From assembly GCF_963664415.1 (NCBI RefSeq), contig NZ_OY761445.1, positions 1,018,501 through 1,082,500 on the forward strand: DNA of 64,000 bases, given 5' to 3'. Of the stretch, positions 46,163 through 54,232 are shown one piece after another. The position numbers were made by a program, and so were the translations under genes. Every line of letters begins with the position of its first letter. The first letter of the stretch is position 1. The notes beneath the pieces were generated by a model that saw only the letters and a program-made list of their open reading frames with translations, did no database searches and had not been told where the DNA came from. The DNA comes from an uncultured Desulfobacter sp. (lineage in GTDB: Bacteria > Desulfobacterota > Desulfobacteria > Desulfobacterales > Desulfobacteraceae).

Positions 46163-46810
46163 TTAAGGCGGTCGGGCTCGGTCACAAGATGCCTTCCCGA
46201 AAAGCCATTTACCGGTTTTGACAAAATGATATCTGATGATTGAGATGACACGATGATGGTCCGGGGATCGACTCCCTGTGGTGATGTAAAAATATAGGAC
46301 AATCGTGGCGATAATATTTTTGGGGTCAAGGCGATCACTCTCCGGCATGGAATATTTTTTATAGAGTGCGTGATGTCCTCTGAGATAACCGGTGAGCAAT
46401 AATAACGCCCAGGTTTTGGCCAGGTAAGGTGTCACAAAGCAGTCAGGATCAAGTTCAAGGGTTGCAGCATAATAGCCTTTTTGCCCCGTTTTCTGAAAAT
46501 CGTATACCATGAGAAGGGTGCCTACCATGGCATTGACCGTATACAGATGGTATGGAATCAGCTCGCAGGGTAAGAGTGAAAATGTTCCGCCGGTTTGACA
46601 GCATAAAAATCTGGCAACCGGGATTTTATCCTTTCTATATGGGAACAACTCAATGACGTAGCGATAGTACTCTTGGATCGGTTTGTGACAGTCTTCCTGC
46701 CCGCAGATAGGACATGAATGGCCGATATGATCCTGAAAGCAGATATTAAAAAAATCAGCTTTGTATTCCCAGAGGTCCGAATATGTGTTAACGAATTGAA
46801 CTTGGATATT
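46163..46810 (-). CDS. DUF6431-type zinc protein of the transposon (start codon not found)
   Basis: The open frame 46810-46163 contains a zinc motif HSCPICGQEDCHKPIQEYYR and the block IPVARFLCCQTGGTFSLLP that is typical of DUF6431 proteins, often next to transposases. The first ATG/GTG/TTG in frame is TTG 46648, after the zinc motif; a TAG at 46811 closes the frame upstream. So either a rare start (ATC/ATA/ATT near 46807) is used or the 5' end has decayed. A target-choice role like TniQ/TnsD is only a guess. Confidence 0.55.
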   Translation of the reverse strand, partial: NIQVQFVNTYSDLWEYKADFFNICFQDHIGHSCPICGQEDCHKPIQEYYRYVIELFPYRKDKIPVARFLCCQTGGTFSLLPCELIPYHLYTVNAMVGTLLMVYDFQKTGQKGYYAATLELDPDCFVTPYLAKTWALLLLTGYLRGHHALYKKYSMPESDRLDPKNIIATIVLYFYITTGSRSPDHHRVISIIRYHFVKTGKWLFGKASCDRARPP

Positions 46811-48153
46811 CTATATCCTGTTGGGAAGGAGGGGCTATTGGCGTAGACGCATCCTTCCCAACTTTTTTTCAAGGGTTCCAGTCAAAAATTCATTGTGAAT
46901 TCCTTACAATAAAAAACTGACTGTTCACATATCAACGGTCAAAATAATTTGCAAATCTCTCGGGAAAAATCGAAGAAATAATGTTGTAATCAACACGATA
47001 TATGATGGAACACTTTGCGATTGACCTTCTTCAGGAATATGGCACCGAAGGATTTCCTGACACCGAACAGGTTGTCAACCCAGCTTGGAGGACTTTGGAT
47101 AAAAAACGTAATTCCATCCAAAATAAACTTCGATATCGCCAGGCCCGTTTTGGAGAAATGGCGATGCATCCCCAAGCCAAGGATAATGAAAAAAAATATG
47201 AAAACTGGATAAACAAAAAAGCAGCATTGCTTGAAGAAGTTGAGCAGTATGAAGCTGAGCTATCAAATATAAAGTCAAAAATAAAAGAGGTATCAAAGCA
47301 TATCACCTGGGGCAACTTGGAAGATCAAGACAAATTCATGCATCTGCTTCCGAACAGGAAGCGCCTTATGGATACCGTTAAAATGATTGCTTACCGGGCT
47401 GAGACCTCAATGGCAGGGATTTTGAAAAGTGAGACCATAGATATGCCGGCAGCCCGCAGGTTGTTGCAGGATTTGTATGCAACAGAGGCAGACCTTCTGC
47501 CTGATACAGAAAATAAAGTTTTAACTGTCCGAGTCCATAATGCGTCAAGGCCTGCGGCCAATAAAGCCTTCATCCGTCTATTTGATGAACTGAACTCGGC
47601 AGAACTCTGCTACCCTGGTACTAATATGAAGATGGAATATGTACTTGCTCTCAATGAATCTGGGTAGAAGAAATTTTAGGGCTGAGGTGTCAAAATGACT
47701 TCCGGCAAATCAAGAGTCCTGACCTCATATTCAAACGAACTGATAGAAGGTAAAAACAGCCCCGGTGCCCAAAACGCGTCCCACGATGATGCTTTACAAC
47801 AAATCCTGCTTGGAACCGATTTAACCTTTCAAATGGCAGACAACAACACCGCTGTTTTAAAGAAAAAGGACTCCACAGAAAAACAACCCAGCTCAAAACA
47901 GCAGGAAAACAATACGGAAAAGTCCGGACGTCAACAAGCCCGTATGGAAATGAATCTGGGAGAGATAACGGTAACGGCACAAAAAAGGGAAGAAAATGTA
48001 CAAGAAGTACCCATCTCTATAAGTGTACTTGATGAATTTGATATAGAGGATAACGATATAAAAACTATCAGTGATATCGCAGATTATGTACCTAACTTTC
48101 AGCAGTTCAGCGTAGGAGGAGCGGGTATGTATACTCCGAGTATCAGTGGGACT

Positions 48154-49200
48154 TGGGGTCAAACCTTGAATTTATCCATTACTCTTTGATAAATAATTGC
48201 AAAATCAGTTTCAGCCCCTTTTTTTAAACTTTCATTGATACAGCTTAACCGTTTACTGACCGAGGAATACGTCAGCCCTACCAACTCCCCGATTTGCTGA
48301 TTGCTGTATTTTCCGGTCTGTAACAAAATTTTTATCACAACATCCCGTTTATCCCGGTTCGCTCCAGTAAGCCGCCCTGCTGATCTTAATGTTTCAATAT
48401 CACAGTCTAACGCATTGCAAATTTCTTTGATTAATGCATCTGGATTTTCCGACCTCAGCATCTGATTCAACTGTGGCAATTCCCTGTCCGGTTTGTCTGA
48501 TAGATATTTCGCCTTAATTCGTTCAACAAATGCCTGAGAACCGTAAATCAAACCGTGTTTCACATCTTCCCAAATGGATAAATCTTCATCACTGTACTTT
48601 TTTACTTTGCGGCGGTAATTCGTATATTGTTCTTTTCCTGATCCGAAATGGGATAAAAGCATTTGTGTGTTTAGCCACTCCGGTTCTTCTTTTCCATAGG
48701 CATAAAACTGATAGCTGCTCCAAGGATAATCCGAAAGGCGTTCCACCATTTTTGCCCGGAGTGGATTGCGATGGATGTAGCAAGACAAATTTATTAAATA
48801 TGAATCATTCTGTACGAGGATACTTTTAAAGCGGCCCTGGAATAGATGACCGGATTGCATATGCCGGATATTGAACCGTCTCGTATAGCTCGTCCCCAAC
48901 CATTGCATGGCACGGGAAAGGTTGGGCTCTTCGGTTTTTAGCAGGAGGTGATAGTGATTCACCATCAGAACGTAAGCATAGATGACAATAGAAAACCGAT
49001 CCACCATTTCCTCAAGAAGTTCTAAAAAATCCTCGCGGTCTTCCTCTGATCGAAACACATCCTTGCGGTTGTTACCTCTGGAAAGCACATGATAACATGC
49101 GCCTTCAAATTCTATTCTCAGTGGCCGGGCCATGCGATCGAACTTACAGGCGATATTCTTGTTTGTCAATCAATAATATAAAATTCAAGGTTTGACCCCA
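48154..49200 (-). mobile_element. RAYT (Y1 transposase) element with 20-bp inverted ends
   Basis: TGGGGTCAAACCTTGAATTT at 48154-48173 is exactly complementary to 49181-49200. It encloses one REP-associated tyrosine transposase gene. It interrupts the plug domain of receptor 1; the other side of the receptor is not found after 49200, so a deletion or rearrangement followed. Confidence 0.8.
48159..49133 (-). CDS. REP-associated tyrosine transposase (RAYT)
   Basis: The 324-residue protein starts MARPLRIEFEGACYHVLSRG. It has the HUH-like metal motif VMVNHYHLLLKT and the catalytic Tyr region LGTSYTRRFNIRHMQSGHLF, then QGRFKSILVQNDSYL..CYIHRNP. A C-terminal DnaA-like HTH follows (NQQIGELVGLTYSSVSKRLS). 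ATG 49133 is chosen from family starts; the frame is open to 49169. The gene looks intact. Confidence 0.9.
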   Translation of the reverse strand: MARPLRIEFEGACYHVLSRGNNRKDVFRSEEDREDFLELLEEMVDRFSIVIYAYVLMVNHYHLLLKTEEPNLSRAMQWLGTSYTRRFNIRHMQSGHLFQGRFKSILVQNDSYLINLSCYIHRNPLRAKMVERLSDYPWSSYQFYAYGKEEPEWLNTQMLLSHFGSGKEQYTNYRRKVKKYSDEDLSIWEDVKHGLIYGSQAFVERIKAKYLSDKPDRELPQLNQMLRSENPDALIKEICNALDCDIETLRSAGRLTGANRDKRDVVIKILLQTGKYSNQQIGELVGLTYSSVSKRLSCINESLKKGAETDFAIIYQRVMDKFKV

Positions 49201-49209
49201 TTTCTCCAT

Positions 49210-49376
49210 GCCATAAACTTAAGAAGTTTATGGCAGAAACTAGAGACAAGAAAATAGAAACAAGAAGTTGAAGTCGCTACGCTCCCCATTCTATATATAG
49301 GTCGCGCGAAGCGCTTCCTCCTCTTGTTTCTTGTCTCCAGTTTCTAGTTTCGGTCATAAACGCTTAAGTTTATGAC
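49210..49376. repeat. Palindromic REP/BIME-like repeat beside the RAYT element
   Basis: Two hairpins bracket the repeat: GCCATAAACTT-AAG-AAGTTTATGGC at 49210-49234 (11-bp perfect stem) and GTCATAAAC-GCTTAA-GTTTATGAC at 49353-49376. Between them GAAACTAGAGACAAGAAA meets an imperfect complement TTTCTTGTCTCCAGTTTC. The whole 167 bases form a large imperfect palindrome next to the RAYT, as expected for its REP-type substrates. Confidence 0.7.
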
Positions 49377-49423
49377 ATTAGCCCCGTGGTCACCGGAATA
49401 TACCTTTAATATAGGCGGAATTT

Positions 49424-51466
49424 CTAAAATCTATAGGCTAACTGTACCCCTACTTCTCTAGGTGGAGAATATCTTTTATAATAGGTATAATATCCTACCA
49501 TGTCGTATCTTTTATCAAATAGATTATCAGCATAAAGATATATATCAAAACTTTCAGCCTCATAACCAATTTTCGCATTGACTAACATATAGGCATCTCT
49601 TGCAAATGTATTTTCTTTGTCTAAATACATTTTCCCATAACCATTTAAATCTGCTCTTGCATAGCATCCATTGCCTGCCCTGTATTGTGTGCCTATACTA
49701 TAGTTATATTTAGGAGCATTTACATTTGTATTTCCTGAGTAATCTCCTCCAGCGTCTTTATATTTATCAAAGGTTGTCTCGTTATATCCGAAAGCTGCAA
49801 AAATCTCTAAGTTATCAGTTGCTTTATAACTTAAATCAAATTCAATACCTTTTGACGTTGCTTCTGCTGCATTGTTTTTATAATAGTTAGTGGTAGAAGC
49901 TATCAGATTTACTACTTGCAGGTCTGAAATACTCATATAATAAATTGAGCTGTTTAAAATAAGCGTATTATCTAAAAAGCTATTTTTCGTACCAATTTCA
50001 TAAGACCATAACGTCTCTTTATCATAAGCTTTACTATAACCATCTGGGGCATAAGGATAAACACCACCAGTTTTATATCCTTTTGCAACAGTTGCATATG
50101 TCATTGTATTGTTATTGACTTTGTATTCAAGTGAAATTTTTGGAGATAGCTCGCTAAATGAAGCATCTGTATTGTTATCACTATCATTTTTATCTTCATA
50201 TTTTATATCATCGTTATCATATCGTAGCCCCCCGGATATTGAGAGTTGATTGTTTATTTTATAATTTAAATGAGAAAAAATACCAACCGATTCTATATCT
50301 AATGTTGTATTTACTGATGGATAATATCCAGTTTCTTTTTCGGTAAGAGAATAGAGTTTATTGTCATCTTTATTTATATTTAATCCTACTAACCAAGTTA
50401 AATTATTATAGGTTGAGCTAAGTCTAAACTCTTGTGATAAGTTTTCATACTTATCATCAGTATGACGATGTGATTTTATTTGTGGTGTACAATCTCCATC
50501 ATATAAGGATATATTTTTATGCTCTTTATAACTAGAAATGGAGTCAAATTGATATTTCTGATTGTCATATTTAATTTTTAATGCACTCATCAGTGATTCC
50601 GGTTTATTAAAACCAGCATTCATATTCACAATCTTATCTTCTGCATCAACTTTGTATAGATTTGACATTCCATCATTATATTTTATTTTTGAGGTGATTA
50701 ATGATATGTCAAACTCATTTGTTGGTGTAAGTCTAAGATTGATTTTTCCATAGTTGTGTTCTTTATTGTCTGCAATATTATTGAAATGAATATTTTTAAC
50801 ATATCCATCTTTTTCATAATGTTTACCTGAAACGCCTATATAGAATTTATCCTTTATAATTGGAGCACTTACATTTAAAGAATACTCTTTTTTATTATCA
50901 CTTCCAATCTGAACTCCAATTTTTCCTCTGACTTCATTATCTGGTTGTTTTGTGATAATATTTACAACACCTGCTTGAGTTCCCCTTCCATAAAGTGTAC
51001 CTTGAGGGCCTCTTAAAACTTCGATTCTTTCTATATCCATCAAAGTAACATTAAAGCCAGTTGGCCCAACAAAAGGGATACCGTCTACAAACATACCAAC
51101 AGAAGAGTTAAATGAGCCACTTTCTGTAGTTAGTCCCCTCATGGTTGGAACTAACGCATCACTTGAACCAGTTTGCACCAATGTAAAGTTGGGTACATAC
51201 TGTGCTATATCTTGAACCGATTCTATTTTTCTATCTTCAATTGACAATTCATCAAATACACTTAGAGAGATTGGTACTTCTTGTACATTTTCTTCTATTT
51301 TTTGAGCCGTAACTGTTATGCTGTCCATCTGTTGTGCAGTCTTTTGCCCATAGCTCCTTTCCGCAGCTGTTTTTTTCCCAACCTCCTCGCACCATGCTGT
51401 TCCCATCACAAAGTGGCAAGTGCAAGCCATGCAACAGATAAATACCATCATTTTTTTAGCAGACAT
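49424..51466 (-). CDS. TonB-dependent receptor 2 (intact)
   Basis: The 680-residue protein has a signal peptide (MMVFICCMACTCHFVMGTAWC) and then the TonB box region DSITVTAQKIEENVQEVPIS. The plug domain (FVDGIPFVGPTGFNVTLMDIERIEVLRGPQGTLYGRG) and a 22-strand-type barrel ending YRF follow; DNLFDKRYDMVG is near the end. It probably takes up a ferric siderophore across the outer membrane, given its AraC neighbour. It lacks the STN domain. The gene is clearly more AT-rich than its neighbours, which suggests separate origin. It is downstream of AraC 2. Confidence 0.9.
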   Translation of the reverse strand: MSAKKMMVFICCMACTCHFVMGTAWCEEVGKKTAAERSYGQKTAQQMDSITVTAQKIEENVQEVPISLSVFDELSIEDRKIESVQDIAQYVPNFTLVQTGSSDALVPTMRGLTTESGSFNSSVGMFVDGIPFVGPTGFNVTLMDIERIEVLRGPQGTLYGRGTQAGVVNIITKQPDNEVRGKIGVQIGSDNKKEYSLNVSAPIIKDKFYIGVSGKHYEKDGYVKNIHFNNIADNKEHNYGKINLRLTPTNEFDISLITSKIKYNDGMSNLYKVDAEDKIVNMNAGFNKPESLMSALKIKYDNQKYQFDSISSYKEHKNISLYDGDCTPQIKSHRHTDDKYENLSQEFRLSSTYNNLTWLVGLNINKDDNKLYSLTEKETGYYPSVNTTLDIESVGIFSHLNYKINNQLSISGGLRYDNDDIKYEDKNDSDNNTDASFSELSPKISLEYKVNNNTMTYATVAKGYKTGGVYPYAPDGYSKAYDKETLWSYEIGTKNSFLDNTLILNSSIYYMSISDLQVVNLIASTTNYYKNNAAEATSKGIEFDLSYKATDNLEIFAAFGYNETTFDKYKDAGGDYSGNTNVNAPKYNYSIGTQYRAGNGCYARADLNGYGKMYLDKENTFARDAYMLVNAKIGYEAESFDIYLYADNLFDKRYDMVGYYTYYKRYSPPREVGVQLAYRF

Positions 51467-51648
51467 TCCATTCTCCTTTTTTCGTGCCTATAGTAAAAAA
51501 TTTCACCTTTGGACTTGTATCCAAGACGAAATATCAATTTTGTAAAACCATTTCTATGGGGGAAACAGAAGTTTTTATGGGGGGAAAACAGCCGATAAAT
51601 TGTTCACTGGATGGGGATATTTACCAATGTATCCAACAAAATGAGGAT

Positions 51649-52566
51649 TTAAATAGTTTTCCGGAAAGTACCAGGTGTTGTGCCGAAGTGGTTACGGAAA
51701 TTTTGATAAAAATGTTTAATATCGTTATATCCGACTGCTTCGGCAGCTTCACAGACACTCATGGAGCCGTTGGTCAAAAGATCGGCAACACGTTCAAATC
51801 GAAATTGCTTAAGGTACTGGAAAGCACTTTTACCGTAAACAGCCTTAAACCCCTGCTTTAGTTTAGTTCTGTTGAGCCCAACACTGCGTGATAATTCTTC
51901 CATATCGGGCGGATGGCTCAGGTTTTCAGTCAGTAAGCCGGCTGCCTGGTGAACAGCCTTGATATCACATGGCTGTATCCCTGATAATGGACGGGGTCTC
52001 ATCATCAATTTCAACCGACAGGCCAGAAGTTCCATTGCTTTTGCTTCCAGGTATATCTGCCGTATGGGATCTGGGAGGGAACATTCCATAATCTTCAGGA
52101 CAATATATCTCATCTCAGGGGTCATCGTGCCAATAGTTCGAAAATGTTCGCATTTCTCATCTCCGGATATCCGTTGAATCGAATCAGGAAAGTTTTGTTC
52201 CTGACCGGTAATAAAAGCTGCCAAAAGAGTAGGTGGTATGACAAGACAAACATTTCTAAAAGGTATCCCAGCCCATATCTTGGATTTTGCTCTTAATTTG
52301 GGAATAAACGAAACCTCGGTTCCTTGGCGAGTGTGGTAAATCTCCACTTTTTTGCCGCTTTCGGTTTTCAGGTTAGATACGGCCTGCAAAGACAGGGTGA
52401 AGTTAAACTCGACGCAACTGTGGTCAATATCCATATTAACCAGGATGTCGGATTGCGGCAAAAAGTCCGTGATAATTAAAGAGATTCCCGATGTCAGAGT
52501 AATAATTTCCTGATTTTCCTGATATGATGCGGATGAATTGCCTTTTTTGTTGGGGGGATTTGCCAT
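51649..52566 (-). CDS. AraC family regulator 2 (PchR-like)
   Basis: The 305-residue protein has the same plan as regulator 1: middle EAKAMELLACRLKLM, then MEELSRSVGLNRTKLKQGFK and VCEAAEAVGYNDIKHFYQNF (double HTH). It is upstream of receptor 2 on the same strand, separated by about 180 bases with no gene, so it probably activates that receptor in response to its ferric siderophore. The start has GGGGGG upstream. Confidence 0.86.
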   Translation of the reverse strand: MANPPNKKGNSSASYQENQEIITLTSGISLIITDFLPQSDILVNMDIDHSCVEFNFTLSLQAVSNLKTESGKKVEIYHTRQGTEVSFIPKLRAKSKIWAGIPFRNVCLVIPPTLLAAFITGQEQNFPDSIQRISGDEKCEHFRTIGTMTPEMRYIVLKIMECSLPDPIRQIYLEAKAMELLACRLKLMMRPRPLSGIQPCDIKAVHQAAGLLTENLSHPPDMEELSRSVGLNRTKLKQGFKAVYGKSAFQYLKQFRFERVADLLTNGSMSVCEAAEAVGYNDIKHFYQNFRNHFGTTPGTFRKTI

Positions 52567-52689
52567 GGTTGGGAGGATTCTCCGAAAACATAAAAATTAG
52601 GCTTGATTAAAATTGTACGTAATCATTTAAATAATCCTATTTAACATCGTATGTTTTGTCAAAGAAAAAATATTAGGTCGTGTGGGTGC

Positions 52690-53135
52690 TCAAAACCGAT
52701 AAGTCACGGTCAGCCCGAACATCTGCGGCATACCGTCGACGCCGACACTGTAGCTGCTGCCGGAAGAGGCAACATAGGTCAGGTACTCCTCGTCAAACAG
52801 GTTCTTGCACCATAGGACGATGTCATACCGTTCTCCCTCGTATCCCAAACGCAGGTTTACGGTTTGATAGGCGTCCTGCTTTGCAGTATTGGCGTAGTTT
52901 CCGTAAAACAGCCACGGGCTGACCTGACATATCAGCACCGAGGTACAGCCCTCAACAAAGTAAGAAAGTAATTCAAGAACTTATGGAGACTTTTTTATAA
53001 ACGTATCGGTTCCGAACCATTCAATCCTACCGAAAAATCCGCCGGCATGGCGGTACTTGGGCTCCGATGTTGTAAGTGAATCTGGGGGCGTAGGGCAGGT
53101 CTTTGCCGCTGTAGTCTCTTTCGATGAGTGCAGTA
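52690..53135 (-). pseudogene. TonB-dependent receptor 3, C-terminal fragments
   Basis: Read from 53135, the strand gives ALIERDYSGKDLPYAPRFTY-NIGAQ. After one inserted A in the codon for Q, another frame gives YRHAGGFFGRIEWFGTDTF. The 95-bp repeat then intervenes, and YGNYANTAKQDAYQTVNLRL with KNLFDEEYLTYV and a final TYRF follows. These are the last barrel strands of a receptor. The 5' side is cut at 53136 by ISx copy 2. It could be the lost 3' half of receptor 1, but the opposite orientation leaves this open. Confidence 0.75.
52906..53000 (-). repeat. Dispersed 95-bp repeat, copy B
   Basis: This is the partner of 21901-21994 on the opposite strand; the 29 bases at 52906-52934 are identical to 21966-21994. 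It interrupts the barrel of receptor 3 between GTDTF and YGNYAN, so it moved in as a unit. No coding potential of its own is evident. Confidence 0.65.
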
Positions 53136-54231
53136 TCAGGACTCTTGATTTGCCGGAAGTCATTTTGACACCTCAGCCCTAAAATTTCTTCTACCTAGAT
53201 TCATTGAGAGCAAGTACATATTCCATCTTCATATTAGTACCAGGGTAGCAGAGTTCTGCCGAGTTCAGTTCATCAAATAGACGGATGAAGGCTTTATTGG
53301 CCGCAGGCCTTGACGCATTATGGACTCGGACAGTTAAAACTTTATTTTCTGTATCAGGCAGAAGGTCTGCCTCTGTTGCATACAAATCCTGCAACAACCT
53401 GCGGGCTGCCGGCATATCTATGGTCTCACTTTTCAAAATCCCTGCCATTGAGGTCTCAGCCCGGTAAGCAATCATTTTAACGGTATCCATAAGGCGCTTC
53501 CTGTTCGGAAGCAGATGCATGAATTTGTCTTGATCTTCCAAGTTGCCCCAGGTGATATGCTTTGATACCTCTTTTATTTTTGACTTTATATTTGATAGCT
53601 CAGCTTCATACTGCTCAACTTCTTCAAGCAATGCTGCTTTTTTGTTTATCCAGTTTTCATATTTTTTTTCATTATCCTTGGCTTGGGGATGCATCGCCAT
53701 TTCTCCAAAACGGGCCTGGCGATATCGAAGTTTATTTTGGATGGAATTACGTTTTTTATCCAAAGTCCTCCAAGCTGGGTTGACAACCTGTTCGGTGTCA
53801 GGAAATCCTTCGGTGCCATATTCCTGAAGAAGGTCAATAGCAAAGTGTTCCATCATATATCGGAAGAAGTTTTCCTGACACCATCGACTAAACATCTTGG
53901 CACTCAGTTGGGTCAGTTCCTGTTCAAAAACAGTGCTTATCAGGCTTGTCTGATGCCCTGATTGAGTCAGCTTTCGAATTTCCCGCATCCACATAGCATT
54001 CTTTCCGCTGCCAACCTTGCTGCCCATTTCTGCCAGTTTCATGGTTACACATTGCCCATTAGGCATCATTACCTCATGCTCATGAAACCACTCTTCAGGC
54101 CAGTCTCTACCAGGATGCTTGTGGTAAGTCATGCAACTGATACGATATCTATCCCACATCTTTTTAAAAAAGGCGGGACTGTAACCCTCCCTGTCAAAAA
54201 CCATAATAAACCGACATCTTTCCGGCACAGC
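53136..54231 (-). mobile_element. ISx copy 2, truncated
   Basis: Its one surviving end carries TCAGGACTCTTGATTT from 53136. The sequence matches the right part of ISx copy 1 almost exactly and is continuous across the site where copy 1 is split. It stops at 54231, where it meets an IS1634-type fragment. Confidence 0.85.
53191..54231 (-). pseudogene. ISx transposase C-terminal fragment
   Basis: The frame from AVPERCRFIMVFDREGYSPA to the end is nearly identical to copy 1 (last residue R instead of G). The open frame continues to 54384, but those 50 extra residues are antisense to the neighbouring transposase fragment and are not part of the protein. It shows the uninterrupted junction FFRYMMEHF. 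Confidence 0.88.
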
Positions 54232-54232
54232 T

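Larger units (their letters stand above)
43589..46995 (-). mobile_element. Tn552/Tn5053-like transposon with DUF6431 gene, inserted in ISx
   Basis: The element is 3,407 bp and begins TGTTGATT and ends AATCAACA (TGT...ACA ends). It is flanked by the 6-bp duplication CGATAT (43583-43588 and 46996-47001); removing it restores the ISx transposase frame. Both ends carry the subterminal motif ATTATTTTGACC (43626-43637; inverted at 46937-46948), which suggests transposase binding sites. It encodes a Mu-type transposase, an AAA ATPase and a DUF6431 protein. About 320 bases at the left end hold no gene. Confidence 0.85.
42017..47667 (+). pseudogene. ISx transposase, split by a transposon insertion
   Basis: The two parts, 42017-43588 and 47002-47667, join in frame at CGA TAT | ATG ATG to give 745 residues. 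Copy 2 of ISx shows the same join uninterrupted (NFFRYMMEHFAIDLL). The N-terminal part has HTH motifs (VISAFGISKTCVIRAQRKLR; VAEELQVKYDTLGKAINDG). The centre reads TLYIDGHVRVYHGELTKPPR and IMVFDREGYSPAFFKKMWDR, resembling a DDE core with Asp in YIDGH and FDREG. The C-terminal part is coiled. GGAGGTGA precedes ATG 42017. The insertion inactivates it. Confidence 0.75.
41843..47722 (+). mobile_element. ISx copy 1: unclassified insertion sequence in receptor 1
   Basis: The terminal inverted repeat TCAGGACTCTTGATTT is at 41843-41858, and its complement ends at 47722. A 3-bp duplication CCT flanks it (41840-41842 and 47723-47725), and removing the element restores the receptor frame. Without the inner transposon its length is about 2.47 kb. 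One transposase gene fills it. I do not recognise the family; it is a large DDE-like type. Confidence 0.85.
41683..48153 (+). pseudogene. TonB-dependent receptor 1, N-terminal part, split by ISx and cut by a RAYT element
   Basis: Removing ISx and one CCT joins the two pieces in frame: signal peptide (FCTTIILLLLFAISVIAGQA), then a secretin/TonB (STN) domain whose join reads DAYSKATGRNT-SYSNELIEGKN and SPGAQNASHDDALQQILLGT. The plug domain follows with ITVTAQKREENVQEVPISIS and IADYVPNFQQFS. The gene ends at 48153 where the RAYT element starts, so the rest of the plug and the whole barrel are missing. The STN domain suggests a FecA/FpvA-type receptor able to signal; here it is dead. Confidence 0.85.

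Noticed and set aside
46558..46872. 104-residue minus-strand frame in the transposon
   Set aside because: It lies in another frame of the DUF6431 gene, whose zinc and FSLLP motifs decide the true frame.
43589..46995. CRISPR-associated or full Tn7-type transposon
   Set aside because: There is no TniQ/TnsD that I can recognise, no Cas gene and no repeat array; a Tn552-like element is the simpler call.
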